Positions 41,525-50,029 of a stretch of 64,000 nt of DNA are shown here, one piece after another. Made by a program: the position numbers and the translations under genes. Source of the DNA: Rhodococcus sp. PAMC28707. Lineage in GTDB: Bacteria; Actinomycetota; Actinomycetes; Mycobacteriales; Mycobacteriaceae. The DNA lies in contig NZ_CP039253.1 in NCBI RefSeq assembly GCF_004795915.1, positions 186,001 through 250,000 on the forward strand. Reading direction: 5' to 3'. Under the pieces are notes generated by a model that saw only the letters and a program-made list of their open reading frames with translations, searched no databases and had not been told where the DNA came from. Numbering within the stretch: position 1 is the stretch's first letter; every line of letters begins with the position of its first letter.

Positions 41525-41540
41525 TGTGGTCCCGGCTGGG
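41525..41540 (-). repeat. Direct repeat of the tRNA-Val(CAC) 3' end (possible att site)
   Basis: TGTGGTCCCGGCTGGG here is identical, in the same orientation, to 51461-51476, which is the 3' part of the minus-strand tRNA-Val. The two copies bracket about 9.95 kb. This is the expected outcome of site-specific integration at a tRNA gene. Confidence 0.6.
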
Positions 41541-41564
41541 CGCTCCAGGGCCCACGGAGCGCCC
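41538..41564. repeat. 9-bp perfect inverted repeat beside the left direct repeat
   Basis: GGGCGCTCC (41538-41546) and GGAGCGCCC (41556-41564) are separated by 9 bases. It overlaps the last 3 bases of the direct repeat. It may be a hairpin or protein-binding dyad; no flanking T-run is present. Confidence 0.5.
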
Positions 41565-41831
41565 ACCGGATCGAGGACGGCTGCCGCAACCCGGAGATCG
41601 TCAAACCCGACAGAAGCCGGGGCAGAGATCGGTCGAGAGCGCAGAACTCTCCACCGTCCATCGTCGTATCGCAGAATTGGACACCGAACTCGCCTACTCG
41701 TTTGCCCCAAAACGTATTCGCCTACCGCTCTTCTCGACCGCCGGCCGCATCGCCGATGTGCTGCTACCCACTTCGGCACGGCGATGACCGATCAAACCGT
41801 CGACGGCGATCTCCGTGACATGATCTGGCCC

Positions 41832-43406
41832 ATGTTGGACAATCGATCGGTCCGCGGCAGGTTCGGGCTTGTTGCGGCGTTGACTACGGCCTCGATCTTC
41901 GTCGCGTCGGGTGCCGCGTCGGCAACCCCGGAGGGCGGCATCGGATCCGTGGGCACTGGTTCGTTGGGCCCTGGCTCCCAGGGTGAGTCGGTGCTGACCC
42001 CGCAGGGTAGTACCCGGCAAGTGCCGGCCGACTTCTTCGGACTCAACGGTGCACGCATCATTGCTCCTGAAAATGCTGCCCAATGGCACGATCCGGTTTT
42101 CCGACAAGCACTGGGCGGCCTCGGGGCAGGGTTGCTGCGCGTGCAAGGCGGGACCACTTCGCAGTGGATCGACTGGCGAACCGGCCTTTTCGACGAACGT
42201 GAGGGCAGTTTCTTCATCGGTCAGAACGAAAGCAGGCAGCCGCTGCTGCTCGATGACTGGGCGCAGTTGGTACGTGAAACCGGAACCACCCCCGTCTTCG
42301 ACTTGAACGTGCTCACGTCAACTCTCGACGAGCAGATCGAAATGCTCAGGGCTGCACAGCAGTTGGGAATGGAGGTCAGATACGTTGAGCTGGGTAACGA
42401 ACTATGGGACCCGGGCAAGTATTACGAGCAGATATACCCGACCGGTGCCGACTACGCGAAGGCTATGAATAGCTGGGTTGTTGCGCTGCGGGCACAGTTT
42501 CCGGGCATCGAGATTGCAGTCTCCGGCGCTGACGACTCTTCGGCGATCACGTTGGTCCTCGGCGAGCGTCTGCAACAGTGGAACGACGGACTGTACGCGA
42601 ACATCATCGATGCGGACGCCGTCGCGATCCATCCATACTGGGTACCCGACCCGATCCAGGCCGACATCGGCGCGACAGTCGCAGGTGGAACCGTAGCTTG
42701 GAATGCCTTCTCGGAGAAGGTACTCACAAAGGTCCCACCGTCGATGTCGGTCTGGTTGTCCGAGTACAACCAGATCAACCTGCCGTTGGGCGAAATCCCG
42801 GGATTTCCCCCGGACTTGATTCCGGGGGTGCCGCAAACCTGGGCCGTCGGACTCGGCGTGGCGAGTTTCGCGCTGGGCACTCTTACCGAACCGAGGGTAA
42901 CCATGTCGGTCATCCATGCGGCTCTCGACGGGCAACCGTCGGAACGATCACGGGCAGCAAACGGTAACGAGGAGATCCATGCCGTCCTCGCGGACGGCTC
43001 CGGTGGTTCGACGGAATTCGGGCGTACAGCGATCAACGAGGTCTTGACGCCGATCTACGGTCGCGCGCGAGGTGGGGCAACAGTTCAGGCTTTGCGGGCA
43101 GATTCGGCGCCCACGGTGAATGCTGCACTACTCTCACCGCTCGGTGTCTCGCAGGTACCGGCGGTAGTCGGAACGACGTTCTTGGGCGATGATCCCGGTG
43201 CCTTTCTGGTCAATTTGAGCGATCGGCCCATACAAGTCACTCTGCCGTCGACATTGCCGGCCACTCTGAGGGCGGACACATTGACCGCGCCGCCGCTGTC
43301 GAATCCGGCGTTCACACCGGTCGACACTGTCAGCAGTTCCCGTACCGTCGTGACTGGGAAAATGGTGCTGGCTCCCTATTCGTTGACCGAGCTTTCCATC
43401 GATTGA
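41832..43406 (+). CDS. Secreted clan GH-A-like glycoside hydrolase
   Basis: A protein of about 524 residues with a signal peptide ending near GAASA (residue 31). The mature part starts with a glycine/serine-rich linker, then a TIM-barrel-like domain. ELGNELW places a candidate acid/base glutamate at 190, AIHPYW gives H267 and Y269, and WLSEYNQ gives a candidate nucleophile at 311. This spacing fits arabinofuranosidase/glucuronidase-like clan GH-A enzymes. The C-terminal 150 residues form beta strands typical of such enzymes. The start is uncertain: ATG at 41832 gives the best signal peptide; ATGs at 41820 and 41784 are alternatives. The substrate is unknown. Confidence 0.75.
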   Translation: MLDNRSVRGRFGLVAALTTASIFVASGAASATPEGGIGSVGTGSLGPGSQGESVLTPQGSTRQVPADFFGLNGARIIAPENAAQWHDPVFRQALGGLGAGLLRVQGGTTSQWIDWRTGLFDEREGSFFIGQNESRQPLLLDDWAQLVRETGTTPVFDLNVLTSTLDEQIEMLRAAQQLGMEVRYVELGNELWDPGKYYEQIYPTGADYAKAMNSWVVALRAQFPGIEIAVSGADDSSAITLVLGERLQQWNDGLYANIIDADAVAIHPYWVPDPIQADIGATVAGGTVAWNAFSEKVLTKVPPSMSVWLSEYNQINLPLGEIPGFPPDLIPGVPQTWAVGLGVASFALGTLTEPRVTMSVIHAALDGQPSERSRAANGNEEIHAVLADGSGGSTEFGRTAINEVLTPIYGRARGGATVQALRADSAPTVNAALLSPLGVSQVPAVVGTTFLGDDPGAFLVNLSDRPIQVTLPSTLPATLRADTLTAPPLSNPAFTPVDTVSSSRTVVTGKMVLAPYSLTELSID

Positions 43407-43940
43407 AAGACCCTCCGAATTGGTGGCCTGTCCACCCTGTGGGATAGAAGCCCTAAGGTTCCGAGGCCAATCACATGCCGGTGAACCACTGTGCCAGCCA
43501 ACACGGATTCGCGAACCTGTCGCCCTGATCGGCGCCGAGACGAAGAAGCTTTTCATGCAGCGCGTAAGGCTGCGAACGCTCGACCGTCGGGCCTTGGAGG
43601 TCGTTGTAGCCAGTTGCCCTGCCCTCAGCGCGTTTTCGGTCCGCGACAATGTCCGTGTCCTAGTCACCTGTGTCCCCCACGTCGGCTCTCTGCAATACAG
43701 CGACTACATGAGGACCGACTCGAGCCATCGACGAAGTATGAATAGTGCCGATAGTTCATCCACCTGGGTTTGATCACGTGCGTGGTTCGAAAGGTGCCTC
43801 GTAACGAAACCACACGGACTTTCAGACATAAGGTGTCGAAGATAGATCAACCGCACCTACCCACGCACCGGTTCCCGTAGGTGCACTCAACCGCTATAAC
43901 GGAGCCAACCAAGGCCCGTGGACTGGACTCGACTTCGCAC
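43407..43940. other. 534-bp intergenic region upstream of the esterase gene
   Basis: Contains only short frames on both strands without recognisable motifs or ribosome binding sites. No repeat or terminator of note was seen. The promoter of the plus-strand esterase gene is presumably at its right end. Confidence 0.5.
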
Positions 43941-44951
43941 ATGCAACTACCTTCACTCCGCACCCGATCGGCACTGCGCAACGCCGCCATGGCCGTCGCC
44001 GCAGCGCTGACGATGACCGTGTTCGGCGGCGTCGCCACAGCCCAGACCAACGACACATCGGCAGTATCGTCTATCGACAAGGACCGTCGAACCTGGAGCT
44101 TGCAGGTGTATTCGGCCGCGATGGACAAGGACATCACCGTCCAGGTGCAGCGCCCGGTCGATGAATCCGAGCCGGCACCCAACCTGTACCTCCTCAGCGG
44201 ACTCGACGCCGGCGAGGGCTCCGCCAGTTGGCAGCAGCAAACCGATGCGTTGGGCTTTCTCTCCGACAAGCAGGTCAACGTCGTTCTCCCCATCGGGGGA
44301 CGCGGCAGCTACTACGCAGACTGGCGCCAGGAAGATCCCAAGCTGGGCGTCAACAAGTGGCAAACTTTTCTCACCAAGGAGTTGCCGCCGATACTCGACA
44401 GCGCGCTCGGTTCTACAGGCCTGAATTCTCTCGCGGGCCTATCCACGTCCGGAACTTCGGTTCTGCAGATGGCAGAGTCGGCCCCCGGGCTGTTCAAGAC
44501 CGTCGCCGCCTACAGCGGGTGTGCACAAATCGCCGATCCCATCGGTCGACAGTTCCTGAAGCTTCCGGTCGAAACCTGGGCGGGCGGTAACACCGTCAAC
44601 ATGTACGGCCCGGACGACGATCCAGCATGGGCCGAGAACGACCCGGTCATCAACGCCGAGAAGCTACGCGGGACCAACCTCTACATCTCCAGTGGGAGTG
44701 GCATTCCCCAGCCCGAGGACGTGCAGTACTACACCGAAGGTAACGGCCCGCAAGGCGTCGTCAACCTCGGCCTCGGCATGGTCATCGAGGGCGCGACCAA
44801 CTACTGCTCGCACAACCTGATGAACAAACTGAACGAGCTCGAAATCCCTGCCACATACCAGTTCCCACCGGTCGGCACTCACTACTGGCCGTACTGGGAA
44901 GACGCACTCCATGACTCATGGCCACTACTGGCTCGAGGCATGGGGATCTGA
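43941..44951 (+). CDS. Secreted antigen 85-type esterase/mycolyltransferase
   Basis: A 336-residue protein with signal peptide ending near GVATAQ (residues 30-35). It has the alpha/beta hydrolase core of the Ag85/corynomycolyltransferase family: YLLSGLDAGEGSASWQQQT, VVLPIGGRGSYYADW, nucleophile S170 in GLSTSGTS, and a late histidine in VGTHYWPYW. Such enzymes move mycolates onto trehalose and arabinogalactan in the cell envelope. The ATG at 43941 is chosen over an upstream in-frame start because it begins the signal peptide. A terminator follows. A paralogue lies at 46.2 kb. Confidence 0.85.
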   Translation: MQLPSLRTRSALRNAAMAVAAALTMTVFGGVATAQTNDTSAVSSIDKDRRTWSLQVYSAAMDKDITVQVQRPVDESEPAPNLYLLSGLDAGEGSASWQQQTDALGFLSDKQVNVVLPIGGRGSYYADWRQEDPKLGVNKWQTFLTKELPPILDSALGSTGLNSLAGLSTSGTSVLQMAESAPGLFKTVAAYSGCAQIADPIGRQFLKLPVETWAGGNTVNMYGPDDDPAWAENDPVINAEKLRGTNLYISSGSGIPQPEDVQYYTEGNGPQGVVNLGLGMVIEGATNYCSHNLMNKLNELEIPATYQFPPVGTHYWPYWEDALHDSWPLLARGMGI

Positions 44952-44967
44952 GCGAGCAGCAGTGAGT

Positions 44968-45005
44968 GAGGAGGCGGGCAGCGACCGCCCGCTCCCTCTT
45001 TTTTT
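44968..45005 (+). terminator. Intrinsic terminator after the esterase gene
   Basis: The arms GAGGAGGCGGGC (44968-44979) and GCCCGCTCCCTC (44987-44998) form a stem with a two-base internal mismatch, followed by seven T residues. Confidence 0.85.
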
Positions 45006-45054
45006 CTGAGCATCAGCGAGTACTTCGCCACTTCTCACTCCCGCCCGAACATCG

Positions 45055-45345
45055 TCCGCGATGGCCTTTCAGCATGAGCGCCCGCGCCTGATCGCATCGG
45101 CGGCAGCGAACCTGGCACCGAAGTTGACGACGTTGATCGCGGCGATGTGCGCGGGTGCGCGGGTGCGCGGGTGCGCGGGTGCGCGGGTGCCGACAGTATC
45201 GACGATATCGACCTCCTCCGATCCGGCGGCACGAAACACCTCTTCGACTCCGTCTATGCACCCTCGACCATCGGAACATTGCTGCGCAAGTTCACCTTCG
45301 GTCGCAATAGGCAACTCGAATCCGTCCTCCACGAACACCTCGTCG
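45055..45345 (+). pseudogene. Frameshifted remnant of an IS1380-type transposase N-terminus
   Basis: One frame reads ANLAPKLTTLIAAMCAGA up to about 45156. A second frame reads DSIDDIDLLRSGG, then APSTIGTLLRKFTFGRNRQLE from about 45189. Together they match the N-terminal region of IS1380-family transposases (KLLTLVAAMAAGADSIDD, APSTLGTFLRSFTFGH type). The two halves are split by five copies of an 8-bp repeat; removing four copies joins the frames exactly. No catalytic region follows. The element is dead. Confidence 0.7.
45149..45188 (+). repeat. 8-bp tandem repeat, five copies, inside the transposase remnant
   Basis: Five perfect copies of GCGCGGGT. The family alignment needs only one copy (encoding CAGA). 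Four extra copies add 32 bases and shift the frame, which suggests slippage during replication. Confidence 0.9.
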
Positions 45346-45471
45346 CTCCCAGGAATGCTCGAACTGCGGACACACCTGCCCAGAGAATCGTGATGAACAG
45401 ACTCGCTTCCGGTATCAGGTCTGCGATTTCGAGGGCTATATGGACGCGGACTTCTGCTCGGTCCGAGCGGG

Positions 45472-45915
45472 CTATGGGTTGAGAAGCCCCACAGCAGGCA
45501 AACCAATGGGAATAGGGGACGTCACAGCGGTGGCCCAGATGCCGACGGGCCCGTTCCCTGTAGTGATGGTCGTAGGTGTCGACCCGACAACCGTGGCACC
45601 GCTGGCCCCATTCGCGAAGTTGATCCACCGAACCGACAAATCTTGGGTGAACCCAGCGCACCGTGGTCCCAGCGGGTTGCACATCGGACCAGCACTGAAG
45701 CGGACGTTGCCGGTTCCATTCGTGGCGGCGTCGAGTATCTCGTAACCGAAGGGGAACGGGTCGCCTGCGACGAAGTCGGTTCGGAAGGTGTGCGAGGTGA
45801 ACGCCGGTTCGTCCACCGGTGCGGCCGCCGCGGGAGCGGTGCCCACTACTGCGGCACCTGCCAATGCACACCCAACCACGGCAGAGCGAATGAGATTCGT
45901 GCGACGTGAAAACAT
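45472..45915 (-). CDS. Small secreted protein of unknown function
   Basis: 147 residues with a clear signal peptide (SRRTNLIRSAVVGCALAGAA to APAAAA) and a mature domain of about 110 residues rich in glycine, threonine and proline; the two mature cysteines at MCNPLGPRCAG could form a disulfide. The ATG at 45915 has GAGGAG upstream and is preferred over an upstream in-frame start. Its 3' end abuts the transposase remnant. No family recognised. Confidence 0.75.
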   Translation of the reverse strand: MFSRRTNLIRSAVVGCALAGAAVVGTAPAAAAPVDEPAFTSHTFRTDFVAGDPFPFGYEILDAATNGTGNVRFSAGPMCNPLGPRCAGFTQDLSVRWINFANGASGATVVGSTPTTITTGNGPVGIWATAVTSPIPIGLPAVGLLNP

Positions 45916-46218
45916 CGATGACTCCTCGGGTCCGCGCTGTGTGTGCCGTAGCAATACGGAGCCACCGTACCGCTGCACGTGGATCAGGATCAGGAAATCG
46001 TTTGCGGCGGACACTCTCGTCGTCTCGTTGCCGGCAAAGAAGACGAACGCAGTGAAATTCGATCGAGCGAGTCACTGGTGTGAGGTGGTGTACGAGCGAA
46101 TCAAGAGAACGGCTACGTGCCTAGTAAGGCACCAATAACCACGGTAGCCGGCGCCGCGACGAAAGAGATGCGTGTAATCCACACGGATACTGCGCTGAAC
46201 GTCAGTCCGATGGCACCA
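45916..46218. other. 303-bp intergenic region between two minus-strand genes
   Basis: It contains the upstream region of the small secreted protein and the downstream region of the second esterase. No gene, repeat or hairpin was recognised. Confidence 0.5.
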
Positions 46219-47247
46219 CTATCGAGTGTGCAAGGCAGGGGCAAGGGTGGTGCGCCAGGCTTCGCGGAGCTGGTCTTCGAACAGTCCCCAGGTATGCGCG
46301 CCTTCAGCGCGCATCGACACCATTGCCGGCACCCCCTGCACTCGCAGCGCGTCGACGAAGATGCCGGTGCAATAGTGCATCAACGCTTCGACTGCCATTC
46401 CCCCGAACGGAGGCATGGCTCCGGCTGGAATCTGGTCCACCGGCCCTGGATTTCCCTGCGAGGCAGAGACATACACCGCAGTTCCGCGTAGCCGCTCGAC
46501 ATTGACGGCCGGGTCGTGCTCACGCCAGCCCGGGCTTCCCGGTAGACCCCACATGTTGAACGGATTGTTCAATCCTCCCGCGATCATTGCCGATATCCCT
46601 GCTACGGCAAGGGGGTCCGAGGGGGCCGGGCAGCCGCTGAACGAGGCAGCGGCATCGAAGACATCCGGAGCTTGAATCGCCAGGTCCAATGCCGGGCCGC
46701 CGGACATCGACACCCCCGCTACAGCCCGGCGCCCGTTCGAGCCGTACGCGGCGTCGATCGCCGCCGGCAGTTCCCGGGTGAGGTAGGTCTGCCAGCGGTT
46801 GGTCCCTAGTATCGGATCCGGTGCCTGCCAATCGGTGTAGAAACTGAACCGGCCCCCGATCGGTAGCACCACCGTCACGTTCTTGTCTGCGAAGAACCCT
46901 TCGACACCGGAATTGTTGAGCCACCCCACCCCGTCCTCGTTACCCAAGGCCCCGTTGAGCAGAACCAGCGACGGGGTTACCCCACCGGATGCGGGACGGA
47001 GAACTTCGTTGGCGATGACCCTGTTCATCGACGGTGAAAACACCTCGAGAACCTCTCGAGACGCAGACACCGGACGCCGTTCCACCATCTGTTCAATCTC
47101 TGCCGAGCCGGAACCGGGCGGTTGCGCATGCGCTGGGACCACGACAGAAGCCATCGTCGTGACCGCGGCGGCAACCACGGCAACCGCTTTCGGCCACTTG
47201 CACTTCGTACCGGGCTTCCGACTCGATTTCTGTCTCATTGGCCACAT
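46219..47247 (-). CDS. Secreted antigen 85-type esterase/mycolyltransferase (second copy)
   Basis: About 342 residues. A basic N-terminus precedes a signal peptide ending in VVVPAHAQ. The hydrolase core has LVLLNGALGNEDGVGW, VVLPIGGRFSFYTDWQ, the nucleophile in GVSMSGGPALD, and a late histidine in AEGAHTWGLF. It is a clear paralogue of the esterase at 43.9 kb (shared VVLPIGGR..Y.DW and NRWQTYLTRELP-type segments). GVSMSG is closer to the classical Ag85 nucleophile elbow than the GLSTSG of the other copy. The start may be 47247 or 47238; no strong ribosome binding site is seen. Confidence 0.85.
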   Translation of the reverse strand: MWPMRQKSSRKPGTKCKWPKAVAVVAAAVTTMASVVVPAHAQPPGSGSAEIEQMVERRPVSASREVLEVFSPSMNRVIANEVLRPASGGVTPSLVLLNGALGNEDGVGWLNNSGVEGFFADKNVTVVLPIGGRFSFYTDWQAPDPILGTNRWQTYLTRELPAAIDAAYGSNGRRAVAGVSMSGGPALDLAIQAPDVFDAAASFSGCPAPSDPLAVAGISAMIAGGLNNPFNMWGLPGSPGWREHDPAVNVERLRGTAVYVSASQGNPGPVDQIPAGAMPPFGGMAVEALMHYCTGIFVDALRVQGVPAMVSMRAEGAHTWGLFEDQLREAWRTTLAPALHTR

Positions 47248-47774
47248 ACGCACCAAACGAGCATTGCACGAGGATCGTTTCCCTCCGCTAACGATCGAGT
47301 CACAAAACCGTTCGCTCCGTCCGTGTCGAGACTGGCGGTGAGCGACGAGGCCGGGTTTCTTGGCGGCCACCGCGGCTGGCCGCCAGATTTACGTGACCGA
47401 CCATCTGGAATATGATGCGGACACCTTGGCCAGCGAATGGCCGTGATAGCGAGCAACAACTGCCGGTACCAGTCCCGGAGCACTACTTCCCGGGCGACGA
47501 TCTCCCCGCCATCCCACTCAACTGCTGTCACGGTCACGGGAACCTGTTGTACGCCAATGGCTCAATTACTGCGTCTACCAGTAGACATCGTTTGATCCAG
47601 ATGCGGCGTAAGCGTCAGCCTGTTCCGGTCGACACCACCGTCGAGTCCACCCGTTGCAGTGAAACCGGGGTGTGGATGGAAATTGCAGTTCCGAGGCACG
47701 GCGTAGCCCTCTGTGTCAGGATCGGGTGCGGCACAGCAATTGACGTATCGTGGCTCACCAGCGAAAGGGTCTCC
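47248..47774. other. 527-bp divergent intergenic region
   Basis: Lies between the minus-strand esterase and the plus-strand small secreted protein, so it holds two promoters. A 9-bp hairpin TGGCGGCCA/TGGCCGCCA (47361-47385) with a 7-base loop is present; its role is unknown. Frames extending upstream of the 47775 gene show no signal or motif. Confidence 0.5.
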
Positions 47775-48155
47775 ATGCGGAGCACAATTAGCGCGGTAGC
47801 ACGGGTTACCACCGTCGTCGTGTCGGGTCTGGCGTTCGCGACGATCGTCGGCTCTGGCATTGCCCAGGCTGCCCCTCGAGACTGCACCATCCAGCGGGAT
47901 GCCTTCGGCGCGAGTGCAACCTGCCATGACAACGATGCTCCGCCGGGTAGAGAGTACTTCCTCAGCATCGACTGTTGGGGTCTTCATGGCATCCCCAATG
48001 CCTTCCCGTTCTATGCGGTCGGGCCCTACACCGCGTCTACTCGCTCATTCTTACCAACGGATCAGGCATCGGCTAACTGCAGCACGAGTTGGGGTGCACC
48101 CGCGTTGAACGTCGGCGTGGTCACCAACGCCCACGTGGAGATCTATCGCCAGTAA
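47775..48155 (+). CDS. Small secreted cysteine-containing protein of unknown function
   Basis: 126 residues. The ATG at 47775 has AAAGGG 8 bases upstream. A signal peptide (MRSTISAVARVTTVVVSGLAF to IAQAA) is followed by a mature domain of about 95 residues with four cysteines (DCTI, ATCHD, IDCWG, ANCST), consistent with two disulfides. No family recognised. The longer in-frame upstream extension has no signal peptide at its start and is not used. Confidence 0.72.
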   Translation: MRSTISAVARVTTVVVSGLAFATIVGSGIAQAAPRDCTIQRDAFGASATCHDNDAPPGREYFLSIDCWGLHGIPNAFPFYAVGPYTASTRSFLPTDQASANCSTSWGAPALNVGVVTNAHVEIYRQ

Positions 48156-48349
48156 AGCTCGGCGAGCATCGTTGGCGCGGCTTGAAACCGTCGGCAGGTG
48201 TAAATCTGACGCCTGGTGCTCTGCCTCGAATTCGTGGCGCCACAACATCTCTCCGCTTCGACGCGCGGACTGAGCCGGCTGCGCCAGTGACAGAAACCTT
48301 TGGGTTCCAGCGGTGATTGCAACTCCCCTGATCATAAGGGATGTCACTC

Positions 48350-49030
48350 GCTGTTCCTGTCCATTCTCATCGAATGGTTCCTGAAATTTTTCAGACGCTC
48401 TGGGCCCGGGTGGCCAGAGACTGGACTCCCTCGACCCTCGTGGAGTTCAACATCGAACCTCTCGCCTCGGGTGGCGGGACCCTTTACGTAACCGCGAGCG
48501 GATTCGGTGCTTTCTCAACATCATCCCGACCGGCCACGATCGCATCGAGTTGATGTTCGCGGACACCGAGCCACGGGTGAAAGCTCGCGCTCGCGCCGCG
48601 TACCCGGACTATCCACGCAGGGGCCGACCTCGGTGGCGACGTCGTCTTCTGGGAGCCGACGATCCTGTGCGCAAAGGTCACGCCGAACATGCGCCGACCT
48701 TCTGCTACCGCTACGATTACGCGCCGCGCTTGCTGAACTTCAGCGGCTTTCACGCCACCCTGGCAACGAACTGCTGGCAGTGTTCGGCATGGCGAACGAC
48801 CTACTCGGTCGCGCCGCGACACTTCTCGGTGGTCTCGCCGGATTGCTGGCGGTCACGGACACGAAAACCGTCGCATCGACCGAACTTCGCGCGCCACGGT
48901 GTTCCTGAATCTACATGGCCCGCTTGCGCAACGGAAAGACGCGAGACGCTGATCATCGATCACCGGTCCCGCGTCGAATCCAATCCATCGAGTGATCGTC
49001 GCTATGCGCAGCTGAGCTACCACTACCGTC
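48350..49030 (+). pseudogene. Decayed type B carboxylesterase, C-terminal half
   Basis: Fragments in several frames align with the C-terminal part of type B carboxylesterases: DRIELMFADTEPRVKARARA, then DLGGDVVFWEPTILCA in another frame, GHAEHAPTFCYRYDYAPRLL in the first frame again, ELLAVFGMANDLLGRA in a third frame, and the tail LIIDHRSRVESNPSSDRR. At least three frameshifts separate them. The catalytic N-terminal half is not found upstream. The region ends just before the stop of the lipoprotein gene. Confidence 0.65.
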
Positions 49031-49035
49031 GAAAG

Positions 49036-49722
49036 TCAACCGAAGTTGTACACCTCGGTCGGCACCGGTACGTCCGACACGACGTTCGAGCCGTCCCAGC
49101 TGAACGTCACGTCCGCATTGCCCTGCGGGCAGCAGTTCGGCTCGTCGCCCACCAGCCACGAATAGTGCACGTTCACCGAATCATCGGTGCTACCGGATAT
49201 CGATGTGAACGCGGACGGGCTCGGGGTAGCTAGCCGGGCGAACTTGTTGGCGTGAAAAAACATGATGTTTTCGGGCGAACTACCGGTGCCGCTGGGGGTC
49301 TCGGCGACCGCCCACGTGAGCGTCGGGCAGTTCGGCATTGCCGCCGTTGTGTGTTCACCGATTTCGTAGTAGTCGCTTCCCGGCGGCGGGCCCAACGTGG
49401 CTATGACGTTCTGCACCAGGTCGGAACTAGTGTCCAAGCACGGATTCCCTTGGTCCACCGGCACCGCCGCCGATGGATCCGTCGGGTTGTCCACCGGCGT
49501 CGGCGGAGGTGGCCCGTCCGGAGTCGCCGGGGCACCCGACTCGCCACGCCGGGCCGACGCACCTACCGAACCGCTCACCTGGGTGGGTGCAGATGTCTGC
49601 GACTTCACCGCATCGACTGTGCTGGTTGCAGCCGCCCCCACACTGCCGTCGTCGGAACATCCGGTCGCCAAAGCCAGCACCACAGCTGCAGCTAATGCTG
49701 CGTGCACAAGTGTCTTCATCAT
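49036..49722 (-). CDS. LppP/LprE family lipoprotein
   Basis: About 228 residues with a lipoprotein signal and lipobox LALATGC. A low-complexity serine/proline linker of about 60 residues precedes a C-terminal domain. That domain has the pattern of the LppP/LprE family: PCLD, NCPTLTWAV, ENIMFFHANKF, VNVHYSWLVGDEPNCCPQG. Function is unknown; homologues in M. tuberculosis are surface lipoproteins. The ATG at 49722 (GAGGGG upstream) or the next codon at 49719 is the start. Confidence 0.85.
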   Translation of the reverse strand: MMKTLVHAALAAAVVLALATGCSDDGSVGAAATSTVDAVKSQTSAPTQVSGSVGASARRGESGAPATPDGPPPPTPVDNPTDPSAAVPVDQGNPCLDTSSDLVQNVIATLGPPPGSDYYEIGEHTTAAMPNCPTLTWAVAETPSGTGSSPENIMFFHANKFARLATPSPSAFTSISGSTDDSVNVHYSWLVGDEPNCCPQGNADVTFSWDGSNVVSDVPVPTEVYNFG

Positions 49723-50029
49723 CCCCTCGGTCCTCCCGACTGTCGGACGACCGCCATTCACCGTCGCTCAACAGGTCTCTCGCATTGGACGGGGCGACTG
49801 TTACGCCCATTACGTAACGAATTCATCCAGTAGGCAGGACATGCGCCGGTACGCCAGCACCTTCCCGCCGGTTTGGCAGGTAACCCTCGGATATCCCGAA
49901 GTCCTTCGCTATCTGGGACAACGGGACGAGGTCACTTTCATCGAAGGCGACCTCGCCCACAGGATCCGCCCGCCGCTGTCCGGAGTGTCTGTCGGTCACG
50001 CCGGCATCACACCTGGCATATTCCATAAC
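49723..50029. other. 307-bp divergent intergenic region
   Basis: Separates the lipoprotein gene (minus) from the GT87-type gene (plus). Frames crossing it are shadows. No repeat or hairpin noted. Confidence 0.5.

Larger units (their letters stand above)
41409..41831. other. 423-bp spacer at the left edge of the accessory interval
   Basis: No convincing gene. It contains the 16-bp copy of the tRNA-Val 3' end (41525-41540), a perfect 9-bp inverted repeat GGGCGCTCC/GGAGCGCCC (41538-41564), and a short open stretch around 41640-41805 that reads ELDTELAYSFAPKRIRL and LFSTAGRIAD. The latter loosely resembles a transposase C-terminus. Confidence 0.55.

Noticed and set aside
40971-41831. Long N-terminal extension of the glycosidase frame
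   Set aside because: It overlaps the TIGR02611-type gene antisense and places the signal peptide in the middle of the protein.
43420-43773. 117-residue plus-strand frame between the glycosidase and esterase genes
   Set aside because: No ribosome binding site, signal or recognisable motif; composition is like non-coding GC-rich sequence.
49397-50029. N-terminal extension of the GT87-type frame
   Set aside because: It is antisense to the lipoprotein gene, and the first real hydrophobic segment begins after the ATG at 50030.
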